Shown here piece after piece: positions 1-8,315 of a stretch of 12,112 nucleotides of DNA; within the stretch, counting starts at the first letter, position 1; every line of letters starts with the position of its first letter. Under the pieces are notes generated by a model that was not told where the DNA came from, did not search any database, and saw nothing but the letters and a program-made list of their open reading frames with translations. Made by a program: the position numbers and the translations under genes. Source of the DNA: JANMZR01 sp031383555 (GTDB taxonomy: Bacteria; Bacteroidota; Bacteroidia; Cytophagales; Spirosomataceae); contig JANMZR010000210.1 of the NCBI GenBank assembly GCA_031383555.1, forward strand, positions 1 to 12,112. Reading direction: 5' to 3'.

Positions 1-29
1 AAAAAGTTATTTATTTTTTTATTTTTATT

Positions 30-1964
30 TTAGGGATCCAATTTCAATACATTTTCCTCCCAAGCTACATTAGCCTTTTTTAGTGAGTTTTCGAGGTTTA
101 AATATTTATTATTCAAGTCTTTAAACGTATTTTGATCTGCAAATATTTGAGGGTCAGCCAATTTGTTTTCCAATTCAGTTTTCTGATTTTCCAATTTTTC
201 TATTTCAACCTCAAGGCCATTGATCACATTTTCCAACTTTTTTATTTCTAGTTGGTTCTGAAATGTTGGTTTTGTTTTTACATCCTCCTTTTTTACTTGA
301 ATCTCCTTTTTAGGAACTGAATTCAAAGCTTTTAATGAACCCTTTGCATTATCATTTTTACTTGCTTCTCCCCTATTATCCATCCAAGTTTCATATTCAT
401 CAAAAGTACCTGGGTACACCTTTATTTCTTCGTCTTCAATATACCATATTTTATTGGCAATTTCCGAAACAAAATACCTATCATGTGACACTACTACATA
501 AGTACCCTCATATTGCTGCAAAGCTTGTATCAAAATATTTACAGAAAGCATGTCCAAATGGTTGGTCGGCTCATCTAGCAATAAAAAATTGGCTTCAGAT
601 ATTAAAACTTTTGCCAAAGCAACTCTAGATTTTTCACCTCCAGAAAGCACCTTTATTTTCTTAAAAGCTTCTTCTCCTGAAAACAAAAAACAACCTAATA
701 TACTTCTCAATTCCATCTCTGTTTTGGCAGTACCAGTATGTTTCAATTCATCTAAGATACTTGCTTCTACATCCAGCGACTCCAATTGATGCTGGGCATA
801 AAATGTATCTTTTACATTGTGACCTAGTTTTCGGTCTCCTTCAATGTTTTCTGAGCCATCAATTATTCGCAATAATGTCGATTTACCCTTTCCATTGGCA
901 CCAATCAAGGCAATTTTATCACCTCGCTCAATCACTCCGTTAGTGTTTGATAAAATTACTTTTGGGCCATATGCTTTACTTACATCTTCTAAAGTGAGTA
1001 TAAATTTGCCAGGTTGTTGGCTAAAATTAAACTTAAAATTCACTTTTGCAGCATCGTCCAACACATCATCAATAATATCAATTTTATCCAAAGCTTTAAC
1101 TCTACTTTGAACTTGTCGGGCTTTGGATGCTTTAGCTTTAAATCTCGCAATAAACTGCTCTGTTTGCTTAATGGCCTGTTGTTGGTTTTCAAAAGCACCT
1201 TTCTGAATTTCGTTACGCATAGCTTTCTCTTCCATATAGAAAGTGTAATTTCCAGCGTACACATTCAACTTGCCATTGCTTACCTCCACTATTTTATTTA
1301 CAGTGCGATCCAAAAAATACCTATCGTGAGAAACCACAATAATTGAACCTTCATAAGAGGTAATATAGTTTTCAACCCACTTAATTGAAGGCAGGTCCAA
1401 GTGGTTGGTAGGCTCATCGAGCATTAGCAATGAAGGCTTCTGAAGTAACAATTTGGCAAGCATTACTCGCATGCGCCAACCTCCTGAAAACAAACGCAAT
1501 GGTTTATCCAAATCAGCAGTTGGGAAACCCAAACCTTCTAATATCTCTTCAGCTTTTGATTGAATTGTATAGCCATCAAGGGCTTCATATTCTTCTTGTA
1601 GGCGGGCCAATTTATCAATTAAATTATCCTCATAATTAGTCTCCATTTGGTGAAGAACATCCTCAATTTGCTTTTCAACTTGCAAAGCACGGTCAAAAGC
1701 CTGCATGGCTACCAGCCTAATCGAGTCGTCAGACTGATAGGAAAGTAAATCCTGATTCAAAAAACCAATACTACAATCACCAGCTTTTGAAATAGTCCCT
1801 GAATCGGGGCTGTATTCACCATCAATCATCCTCAATAATGTTGACTTACCCGTACCATTGGCACCAATCAACCCAATTTTGTCTTTAGGTTTTATATGTA
1901 AATTAGCCTCATCGTAAAGCGCTCTGCTTCCAAAATAAAATGATAAATTGTTAATAGAAATCAT
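30..1964 (-). CDS. ABC-F family ATPase (ribosome-associated, YheS/Uup-like)
   Basis: This 644-residue protein carries two ABC ATPase domains in tandem and no membrane segment, so it belongs to the soluble ABC-F class that binds ribosomes and not to a transporter. Domain 1 has Walker A GANGTGKST (34-42), signature LFSGGW (158-163) and Walker B LLMLDEPTNHLD (179-190). Domain 2 has GANGKGKST (355-363), LSGGEKSR (440-447) and LLLDEPTNHLD (461-471). Between them, at about 240-300, lies the charged helical linker that in ABC-F proteins reaches toward the P-site tRNA; its FIARFKAKASKARQVQSR stretch looks most like E. coli YheS. A charged, heptad-rich C-terminal extension (about 565-640) is a probable coiled coil, as in Uup and YheS. 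Length is normal for those subfamilies and both catalytic sites look intact. Members either tune translation of difficult sequences or protect ribosomes from antibiotics; nothing here specifically suggests resistance. It is transcribed away from the SusC gene and is probably an unlinked housekeeping gene. The exact subfamily is uncertain. Confidence 0.95.
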   Translation of the reverse strand: MISINNLSFYFGSRALYDEANLHIKPKDKIGLIGANGTGKSTLLRMIDGEYSPDSGTISKAGDCSIGFLNQDLLSYQSDDSIRLVAMQAFDRALQVEKQIEDVLHQMETNYEDNLIDKLARLQEEYEALDGYTIQSKAEEILEGLGFPTADLDKPLRLFSGGWRMRVMLAKLLLQKPSLLMLDEPTNHLDLPSIKWVENYITSYEGSIIVVSHDRYFLDRTVNKIVEVSNGKLNVYAGNYTFYMEEKAMRNEIQKGAFENQQQAIKQTEQFIARFKAKASKARQVQSRVKALDKIDIIDDVLDDAAKVNFKFNFSQQPGKFILTLEDVSKAYGPKVILSNTNGVIERGDKIALIGANGKGKSTLLRIIDGSENIEGDRKLGHNVKDTFYAQHQLESLDVEASILDELKHTGTAKTEMELRSILGCFLFSGEEAFKKIKVLSGGEKSRVALAKVLISEANFLLLDEPTNHLDMLSVNILIQALQQYEGTYVVVSHDRYFVSEIANKIWYIEDEEIKVYPGTFDEYETWMDNRGEASKNDNAKGSLKALNSVPKKEIQVKKEDVKTKPTFQNQLEIKKLENVINGLEVEIEKLENQKTELENKLADPQIFADQNTFKDLNNKYLNLENSLKKANVAWEENVLKLDP

Positions 1965-2309
1965 ATCGCAAAATTACAACCGATTGACTTGGATTCATAA
2001 ATAATTAATTAAATAAGAGTTAAAATATGTTTTTAAACAACCATAATCGTATCATGACGTCTCATATTTATAGTATTTATTAGGTTAATTCTATCCATTT
2101 TGATAAGATTTGGCAACCAATTGGAAAAAAAATACGTCATTTGAAATAATAAAGTTGGTATAATTTTAATTTTAAAATAGTTTTCTAGTATTTTTAGAGA
2201 ACCGTTTCTAGAATCAGAATTGGATTTTTTATTTTAAGGAATTCAATCATTTAAATTCAATTAGTTATAGCAAGGGAAAATATCAGATTCAGTTTCTACA
2301 CAAATATTT
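1965..2309. other. Divergent intergenic region, ABC-F / SusC
   Basis: This is an AT-rich stretch with no credible ORF, tRNA or repeat array. Its left edge holds the ABC-F promoter box. No convincing TAnnTTTG box was found for the SusC gene, although its promoter must lie here or in a longer leader. Two direct copies of TTTCTAG (2182-2188 and 2205-2211), 23 bp apart start to start, stand out; the second lies in the palindrome TTCTAGAA (2206-2213). About two helical turns of spacing would suit an operator, but this is inference. The stretch between them (2189-2204) and the bases up to the SusC ATG show nothing else recognisable. Confidence 0.5.
1969..1976 (-). promoter_or_regulatory. Putative -7 promoter box of the ABC-F gene
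   Basis: Read on the minus strand, these bases are TAATTTTG, an exact match to the Bacteroidota sigma-A -7 consensus TAnnTTTG. Only four bases separate the box from the ATG, so the transcript would be leaderless or nearly so. No clear TTG element is visible 19-21 bp further upstream, which lowers confidence. Confidence 0.45.
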
Positions 2310-5300
2310 ATGGAAAAAGCAAATTCGGTTTGGCGAAAAAAAATTAATTTATCATTTATATTAACTTGTCTATTATTAGCATTCTACGGCAATATTTCAA
2401 TTGCCAATAATTTATTAATTGACCAAACTATTACTGGAACAATTTCTGAAATAGACAATAATGGAAATAAAGTGGCGATACCTGGGGTTTCCATTAAAGA
2501 AAAAAATACAAATAATGGTACAACAACCAATGCAACCGGCCAATTTACTTTAAAAGTTAATGAGGGGGCGATTTTAGTGATTTCGTCAATTGGCTTCTCA
2601 AAGCAAGAAATTCAAGTTAAAAACCAAACTAAATTTGATATTATTTTAGAGTCGACAGCCAAATCTCTTGATGAGGTTGTTGTAACGGGTTATCAAAAAA
2701 TTGATAGAGCCAACTTTACTGGTGCTGCTGTAAAGTTGAAAAGTGATGATGTGAAGTTAGCAGGAACCATCGATGTGGGACGAATGCTCGAAGGTCGTGC
2801 ATCAGGAGTTTCTGTACAAAACGTATCGGGCACATTCGGCACAGCTCCAAAAATAAGAATAAGAGGGGCTACTTCTATCACAGGTGAAAATAAGCCACTT
2901 TGGGTAATTGATGGCGTAGTTTTGGAAGATGTAGTAAATATTTCCAATGATGACCTCGCCTCTGGTAATGCCAATACTTTATTAGGTTCGGCTGTTGCTG
3001 GCATCAATTCAGATGATATTGAGAGCTTTCAAATTCTCAAAGATGCCTCAGCAACAGCACTTTACGGAGCCAGAGCTATGAATGGAGTTATTGTAGTGAC
3101 TACTAAAAGAGGTCGTGTTCAACCCACTACTATTAGCTATTCAAATAATTTAGCAGTTACCTTAAAGCCGTCTTACAATCGTTATAATATCATGAATTCC
3201 AATGAACAGATGGGGGTATATTCTGAATTAGAAGCTAAAGGATGGTTAAACTATAGTGACGTTTCAAGAAGATCAAATTCAGGAATATACGGTAAAATGT
3301 ATGACCTTATTAGTACTTATGACCCTGCCACTCAAAAATTTGGGCTTGAAAATACCGTAGAAGGACGTAATAAATTTCTGCAAAGATATGTAACTGAAAA
3401 TACTGACTGGTTTGATTTACTTTTCAGAAATTCTTTGGCTCAAGAGCATTCGTTAAGTATAAGTTCGGGCACAGAATCGGCTCAATATTACTTCTCAACC
3501 TCAATTTATGATGATAGCGGTTGGTCCATTGCCGATAAGGTTCGTCGCTACACTACCACAATGCGGGCCAATTATAAGCTCAATGAAAAACTTTCACTTG
3601 GCTTCACTACTGTTGGTTCCATACGTAATCAACGAGCACCTGGCTCACAGGACCGAGTTAACAATGCTTTTCAGGGTAAGTATGATCGTGATTTTGATGT
3701 AAATCCATTCAGTTTTGCACTCAACACAAGTAGAGCATTAACGGCCTATGACGAGAATGGGAATTTAGAATATTTTAAAAGAGATTTTGCCCCTTTTAAT
3801 ATTATAAAAGAATCGGCAACAAATGTTTTAGAGTTGGGGCAGCTTGATTTAAAATTCCAAGTTGAAACTCAATATCGTTTCAATAAAAACCTTACTTATG
3901 ATATATTGGGCACTTTACGCTATGTAAATTCTTCGAGAGAAAATAAGATTTATGAAAATTCCAACCAAGCCAATGCCTATAGAGCAGCTGAAAATGCGGT
4001 TGTGAAACAAGCTAATAAATACTTATATCGTGATCCCGATGACCCTGAGGCTGAGCCAGTTGTGGTACTACCACAAGGAGGTATTTATAAGTCAAGTGAG
4101 GATAAACTGGTAAATTATTATGCTCGTCACCAAATGAATTGGGGGAAAACTTTCGCCGAAAAACACGCTGTAAATATATTGGTCGGGCAAGAAATTAAGT
4201 TCGCCAACCGTCAAGAGACCTTTTTGAATGGTTATGGCTATCAGTTTGACAAAGGCGGCGTGCCTTTTACTGATTACCGTATAGTAAAGCAAGGCCTCGA
4301 TTACAATTTTAATTATTATGGTTTAAATCAAATAAGAGATCGATTTGTAGCGTTTTTTACCAACGCTTCTTATTCTTATGATAACAAATATACCATCAAT
4401 CTAACTTCAAGAGTTGATGGATCCAACCAGTTAGGAAGGGCCATATCAGCTCGTTGGCTACCTACTTGGAATGTAAGTGGTTCATGGAACGCCAAACAAG
4501 AAAGTTTCTTTGAAGATATTGATTTCATAAGCAGGCTTTCATTTAGAGGTACTTATGGCCTAACTGCAAGTATTGGGAATGCAAGAAACTCAACAGCTAT
4601 TTTCAAAAATGAATTGACTACTAGGCCTTTTTTATCTGAAAAAGAGTCAAGAATAATTATTGAAAATTTGGAAAATAGTGAGCTTACTTGGGAAAAACAA
4701 TACGAAACAAATGTAGGTTTTGACCTAGGTATGTTAAATAATAAAGTAAGCCTAATAGTAGATGCCTATCAAAGGAAAGGTTTTGATTTAATTGGTTTAT
4801 TAAAAACATCTGGTGTAGGTGGTGAGCTTTTCAAATTTGCTAATTATGCCGATATGGAGTCAAAAGGAATTGATATTGGGCTCAACGTTACAGTACTTAA
4901 TGTAGGCAAATTCCAATGGAATACAAATATTAATTACGGTTACAACAACAATAAAATAACTACCTTGAAAAGCCTACCTTTGATATTTGACTTGGTAAAA
5001 CAAGAAGGTGGTGCACAAGTGGGTTACCCAGTAAGGGGAATTTTCACACTTAATTTTCAAGGGCTTAACGAAAATGGCATACCCACATTTATCAATGAAG
5101 AAGGTGAAAAAAGCACAATTGTCGACATTCAAAGCCAAGAAACAAAATTCTTAAAATATGAGGGTGCTCATGACCCAACTATGTTTGGAGGCTGGTCCAA
5201 TACTTTCAAATACAAGAATTGGGATTTGAATGTATTTATATCTGGACAAGGGGGCAATAAAATAAAATTAGACCCTAAATTTAATGAGTCCTATACAGAC

Positions 5301-5690
5301 CTCGTTGCCTCGCCTAAAGAGTTTAGTAATAGATGGGCACTTCCTGGTGATGAGAAAATAACAAATATACCCTCAATTATGGATAGGCGTGTTGCATCAC
5401 TATTGGAGGGCGGAGAATTCCCCATGACACACTATAATTTATCGTCAGCCAGGGTAGCAAGTGGAGATTTTGCAAGGCTAAAAAACGTATCTCTAGGTTT
5501 CAATTTCCCAGCTAATATTTTAAAAAATTGGGGCCTGAAAGGCCTTTCTGCAAAACTATCAGCCACTAATTTATTGCTCTTGTATTCTGATAAAAAATTA
5601 TTGGGGCAGGATCCTGAATTTTTCGGTTCAGGAGGCGTAGCATTGCCCGTACCGCAACAGGTTTCATTTTCATTAAAAGCTAGTTTATAA
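2310..5690 (+). CDS. SusC/RagA-type TonB-linked outer-membrane transporter
   Basis: This 1126-residue protein is the outer-membrane barrel of a SusCD pair, which takes up oligomeric ligands using TonB energy. In order it shows an N-terminal signal sequence (basic WRKK at 8-11, then a hydrophobic core to about 32), a carboxypeptidase-regulatory-like beta domain (about 38-115, including the IPGVSIKEKNT and ATGQF hallmarks), the family motif DEVVVTGYQ (121-129), a plug domain with the IRIRG and ILKDASATALYGARAMNGV landmarks, and a long beta-barrel up to the C-terminal strand SFSLKASL. Length is typical, and there is no STN domain, so sigma/anti-sigma transcriptional signalling through this protein is unlikely. 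The SusD partner follows after 17 bp, which implies co-transcription. The ligand cannot be read from sequence; the absence of glycan enzymes nearby argues against a classical polysaccharide locus. The ATG at 2310 places the signal peptide correctly. Confidence 0.96.
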   Translation: MEKANSVWRKKINLSFILTCLLLAFYGNISIANNLLIDQTITGTISEIDNNGNKVAIPGVSIKEKNTNNGTTTNATGQFTLKVNEGAILVISSIGFSKQEIQVKNQTKFDIILESTAKSLDEVVVTGYQKIDRANFTGAAVKLKSDDVKLAGTIDVGRMLEGRASGVSVQNVSGTFGTAPKIRIRGATSITGENKPLWVIDGVVLEDVVNISNDDLASGNANTLLGSAVAGINSDDIESFQILKDASATALYGARAMNGVIVVTTKRGRVQPTTISYSNNLAVTLKPSYNRYNIMNSNEQMGVYSELEAKGWLNYSDVSRRSNSGIYGKMYDLISTYDPATQKFGLENTVEGRNKFLQRYVTENTDWFDLLFRNSLAQEHSLSISSGTESAQYYFSTSIYDDSGWSIADKVRRYTTTMRANYKLNEKLSLGFTTVGSIRNQRAPGSQDRVNNAFQGKYDRDFDVNPFSFALNTSRALTAYDENGNLEYFKRDFAPFNIIKESATNVLELGQLDLKFQVETQYRFNKNLTYDILGTLRYVNSSRENKIYENSNQANAYRAAENAVVKQANKYLYRDPDDPEAEPVVVLPQGGIYKSSEDKLVNYYARHQMNWGKTFAEKHAVNILVGQEIKFANRQETFLNGYGYQFDKGGVPFTDYRIVKQGLDYNFNYYGLNQIRDRFVAFFTNASYSYDNKYTINLTSRVDGSNQLGRAISARWLPTWNVSGSWNAKQESFFEDIDFISRLSFRGTYGLTASIGNARNSTAIFKNELTTRPFLSEKESRIIIENLENSELTWEKQYETNVGFDLGMLNNKVSLIVDAYQRKGFDLIGLLKTSGVGGELFKFANYADMESKGIDIGLNVTVLNVGKFQWNTNINYGYNNNKITTLKSLPLIFDLVKQEGGAQVGYPVRGIFTLNFQGLNENGIPTFINEEGEKSTIVDIQSQETKFLKYEGAHDPTMFGGWSNTFKYKNWDLNVFISGQGGNKIKLDPKFNESYTDLVASPKEFSNRWALPGDEKITNIPSIMDRRVASLLEGGEFPMTHYNLSSARVASGDFARLKNVSLGFNFPANILKNWGLKGLSAKLSATNLLLLYSDKKLLGQDPEFFGSGGVALPVPQQVSFSLKASL

Positions 5691-5707
5691 AAGAAAAAAA
5701 TCAATCA

Positions 5708-7237
5708 ATGAAAATATTTAATTTAAATCTCAATAAAATTAAGCATTCAGAAGATAGCACATCTCCTCGGAGGAGGGTTAGGTATAAGGTTTTTAAAATT
5801 AAAACTTTACTATTTCTAACAATTACATTAATTTTCACTTCTTGTGAAAAATATCTAGATACAATTCCCGACAATAGGACCGAGATAGATACTGCTGAAA
5901 AAATATCAGAGCTATTAGTATCTGCTTATCCTGATGCTAATTATCAAGCATTTTGCGAATTGATGAGCGATAATGTTAATGATAATTATAGTAACGCAAC
6001 CGTAAGTCCCATCTACAGTAGGCCCTACTTTTGGCAGGATGTTTTACAGATTGATGCCGATGCCTCACAATACTATTGGGCCAGCTGCTATAAAGCGATT
6101 GCTGCAGCCAACCAAGCTTTAGCTGCAATAAATAAGTTGGGTAATACTGCTAATCTCATGCCTCAAAAAGGTGAAGCATTAATTGCCAGAGCCTATTCCC
6201 ATTTTATGTTAGTAAGTTTATTTTCTAAGTTTTATGATGCAGCTACAGCCTCAACCGACTTAGGTATTCCTTATGTTACAGAACCTGAAAATGTTGTTTT
6301 GAAAAAATACGATAGAAAAACAGTTGCCTTCGTATATGAAATGATTGAAAAAGATTTGGTTGAAGGCCTTGGTTTAATAAACGACCAATCCTATGTTGTT
6401 TCAGCTTTCCATTTTAATAAAAATGCTGCAAATGCTTTTGCTTCAAGGTTTTATCTTTACAAAAAAAATTATGATAAAGTAATAGAGCATGCCAACAAAG
6501 TGGCAGTTGAAGGAAGTTTCAAATCCTTAATGCGAAATTGGAATACCGATTATTCTACAAAAAGTTTTACAATTATAAGTTCTATTTATGGCCAAGCTAC
6601 CGAAAAAGCCAATTTACTTTTAGCAGAAACTGGCTCCTATTGGGGCAGAAACTGGGCGGGCCAACGCTATGGACTATCGGCCAACACAGGTAGAGAATTA
6701 TATTTTGGTGATCAACCCGGAGGAGGCACTTTATCCTATTCTTTATTTGGAAATGAAAGAGGGGTATTCTTGCCTAAATTCAACGAACTTTTCGTAAGGG
6801 TTAATCCTAGTGCCAATATTGGAAACGGATACATTATGGTTTCCCTATTTACTACTGAAGAAGTATTGTTCAATAGGGCCGAGGCATATTTAAATAAAGG
6901 CAACATAAATGGCTTTTTAGGAGATATTAATACCTTTCTAAGTTTAAGGATAAAGGATTACAAAGCCAATACGAATGACTTAACAATAGCAAAAAACAAT
7001 GCCTTTTATGGGACAAGCAATACAAATGGAGCATTATTTGAAACTTTATTTTATTATCGAAGAGTTGAATTCATGCATGAAGGCCTTCGTTGGTTTGACT
7101 TACTCCGCTTTAAAGTACCCATTGTACATAACAATATAAATGGAGGAAGTCAAACGCTTTCAGCCACAGACCCACGTCGGGTATTACAATTACCTCAAGA
7201 AGCCTCACTTTCGGGCTTACCATTAAATCCAAGATAA
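5708..7237 (+). CDS. SusD/RagB-type ligand-binding outer-membrane lipoprotein
   Basis: This 509-residue protein is the surface lid that captures ligand for the SusC channel encoded just upstream. The lipobox ends FTSC with the acylated cysteine at residue 46, followed by EKYLDTIPDNRTEID, a start typical of one SusD subgroup. The TPR-like helical part is recognisable from YWASCYKAIAAANQAL and GEALIARAYSHFML. The C-terminal part shows RRVEFMHEGLRWFDLLRF, and the protein ends LPLNPR as usual for the family. Length is normal. The odd part is the leader: about 30 residues precede the hydrophobic core, where 5-10 would be expected. That extra stretch contains SPRRRVRYKV, encoded by a GC-rich palindrome (5763-5775). 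No other ATG, GTG or TTG lies in frame between the palindrome and the hydrophobic core, so the long start is kept. Confidence 0.95.
   Translation: MKIFNLNLNKIKHSEDSTSPRRRVRYKVFKIKTLLFLTITLIFTSCEKYLDTIPDNRTEIDTAEKISELLVSAYPDANYQAFCELMSDNVNDNYSNATVSPIYSRPYFWQDVLQIDADASQYYWASCYKAIAAANQALAAINKLGNTANLMPQKGEALIARAYSHFMLVSLFSKFYDAATASTDLGIPYVTEPENVVLKKYDRKTVAFVYEMIEKDLVEGLGLINDQSYVVSAFHFNKNAANAFASRFYLYKKNYDKVIEHANKVAVEGSFKSLMRNWNTDYSTKSFTIISSIYGQATEKANLLLAETGSYWGRNWAGQRYGLSANTGRELYFGDQPGGGTLSYSLFGNERGVFLPKFNELFVRVNPSANIGNGYIMVSLFTTEEVLFNRAEAYLNKGNINGFLGDINTFLSLRIKDYKANTNDLTIAKNNAFYGTSNTNGALFETLFYYRRVEFMHEGLRWFDLLRFKVPIVHNNINGGSQTLSATDPRRVLQLPQEASLSGLPLNPR
5763..5775. repeat. GC-rich palindrome inside the SusD leader (possible REP-like relic)
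   Basis: CTCCTC and GAGGAG form a perfect 6-bp inverted repeat around a single G, followed by GGTTAGGTATAAGGT. In a strongly AT-rich gene this GC-rich block is conspicuous. It resembles the short palindromic repeats with a CTCC...GGAG core and a GGTTAGG tail that are scattered through many Bacteroidota genomes. It is translated here as part of SPRRRVRYKV, ahead of the signal-peptide core. That it is a mobile-type repeat copy is inference, because only one copy lies in the window. Confidence 0.45.
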
Positions 7238-7269
7238 TCATATAATGCTCTTTTTTAAGTATTATATGA
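7238..7269. other. Strong hairpin directly after the SusD stop codon
   Basis: TCATATAATGCT (7238-7249) pairs with AGTATTATATGA (7258-7269) to give a 12-bp stem with one G-U pair and an 8-base, U-rich loop. The first stem base directly follows the TAA stop. No U-tract follows on the plus strand, so it does not look like a standard intrinsic terminator. A role as a 3' end stabiliser or partial attenuator that keeps SusC/SusD mRNA above downstream genes would fit, but this is inference. Confidence 0.5.
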
Positions 7270-7390
7270 AAACATTTAAAAATAAATTATAATGAAATGA
7301 ACATGATTTGGACAACAAAAACCGCTGATAAAGAGAAGTTTAAGCCAAATCATGGAATTCCATGTAACAATTAAAATCAATTATCTATAC

Positions 7391-8257
7391 ATGAAAGCAA
7401 AAAATAATATATTAAAATTCAATCTATTTGCAATGAGCCTAATCATATTCTTGGCAAGCTGCAAGCCTGAAGTGGAAGACCTATCAGCGAAAATAGATGG
7501 ATTGGGTGGTACAGTGCTTACAAAATCAACCACTGACAATTGGCTCAACGACAATTTCACAAAACCATTTAACATTGAGGTAAAATACAGATGGGACCCA
7601 TTTGAATTACCCCTTGAAAAAACCTTGGTTCCACCATTTGTCGATAAAGTAAGGCCTACCATGGAAGCAGTAAAGGCTATTTGGATTGATCCTTATATAA
7701 AAGAAGCGGGTGCCGATTTTATAAAAAAATATTGTCCTAAACAATATATTTTAGTAGGCTCGGCCAATTGGAACAATGATGGCACCATAACTTTAGGCAC
7801 CGCTGAAGGTGGCAGAAAAGTTATTCTTTATCAAATAAATGATTTTGACAAGAAAAATGTGGCCGCAGTAAAACAGATGCTACATACAATTCACCATGAA
7901 TTTGGGCATATTTTAAATCAAAATATACTCTATTCGGTTGCGTTCAAGCAAATTACGCCGGGAAGTTATACCTCCAACTGGTATAATATTTCTGAGGAAG
8001 AAGCTTTAAATCTCGGTTTTGTAACTTCTTATGCCATGAGTAGCGCCGACGAAGATTTTGTTGAAATGCTAGCGACCATGTTAGTTGAAGGTAAAACGGC
8101 TTATGATAAAAGAGTTGCCACTGCAAGCCCAACTGCTCAAGCAGCCATAAAACTAAAAGAACAAATTGTGGTTGATTATATGAACAAAGCTTATAATATA
8201 AATTTCAGAAGCTTAGAAAAAACAACCCAAGAGGCCATAGCAAACATTACAAAATAA
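7391..8257 (+). CDS. SusCD-associated zinc metallohydrolase lipoprotein (HExxH)
   Basis: The protein has 288 residues from the ATG at 7391. It opens MKAKNNILKFNLFAMSLIIF and reaches lipobox LASC with the acylated cysteine at 24, so it is exported and membrane-anchored. An in-frame ATG at 7352 would add 13 residues, but the 7391 start gives a normal signal peptide and is preferred. HHEFGHILNQ supplies the zinc motif HExxH (His169, Glu170, His173 in this numbering). A later SADEDFVEML segment offers an acidic third ligand, probably the Glu before Met-Leu. These features and the SusC/SusD context match the family named substrate import-associated zinc metallohydrolase lipoprotein. Members are assumed to cleave or process the ligand of the adjacent transporter, but substrates are not established. 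Apart from the hairpin, the 153-bp gap after SusD holds no recognisable feature, and this gene may be expressed at a different level from the pair. Confidence 0.9.
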   Translation: MKAKNNILKFNLFAMSLIIFLASCKPEVEDLSAKIDGLGGTVLTKSTTDNWLNDNFTKPFNIEVKYRWDPFELPLEKTLVPPFVDKVRPTMEAVKAIWIDPYIKEAGADFIKKYCPKQYILVGSANWNNDGTITLGTAEGGRKVILYQINDFDKKNVAAVKQMLHTIHHEFGHILNQNILYSVAFKQITPGSYTSNWYNISEEEALNLGFVTSYAMSSADEDFVEMLATMLVEGKTAYDKRVATASPTAQAAIKLKEQIVVDYMNKAYNINFRSLEKTTQEAIANITK

Positions 8258-8269
8258 GAAATTAAAATT

Positions 8270-8288
8270 CTGACTAAATTACAGTCAG
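8270..8288. other. Small hairpin between metallohydrolase and DUF4302 genes
   Basis: CTGACT (8270-8275) and AGTCAG (8283-8288) form a perfect 6-bp stem with a 7-base loop, 13 bp after the metallohydrolase stop codon. A T-rich stretch (8292-8298) follows but is too weak for a confident terminator call. It could be a minor processing or attenuation structure. Confidence 0.3.
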
Positions 8289-8315
8289 TGCTTATTTTTA
8301 AGAAATAATACATAA

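Noticed and set aside
335..1639. Several open frames on the plus strand opposite the ABC-F gene
   Set aside because: They lie entirely inside a well-conserved gene on the other strand, have low-complexity compositions and no recognisable motifs.
2693..3007. Minus-strand open frame inside the SusC plug region
   Set aside because: It mirrors the conserved plug-coding sequence and shows no independent start region, motif or codon pattern.
7352..7390. Upstream in-frame ATG extending the metallohydrolase by 13 residues
   Set aside because: The extension puts extra residues ahead of an already complete lipoprotein signal peptide that begins at the ATG at 7391.
8270..8298. Hairpin plus T-rich stretch as an operon terminator
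   Set aside because: The 6-bp stem is short and the T-stretch is not adjacent to it, so it was listed only as a small hairpin.
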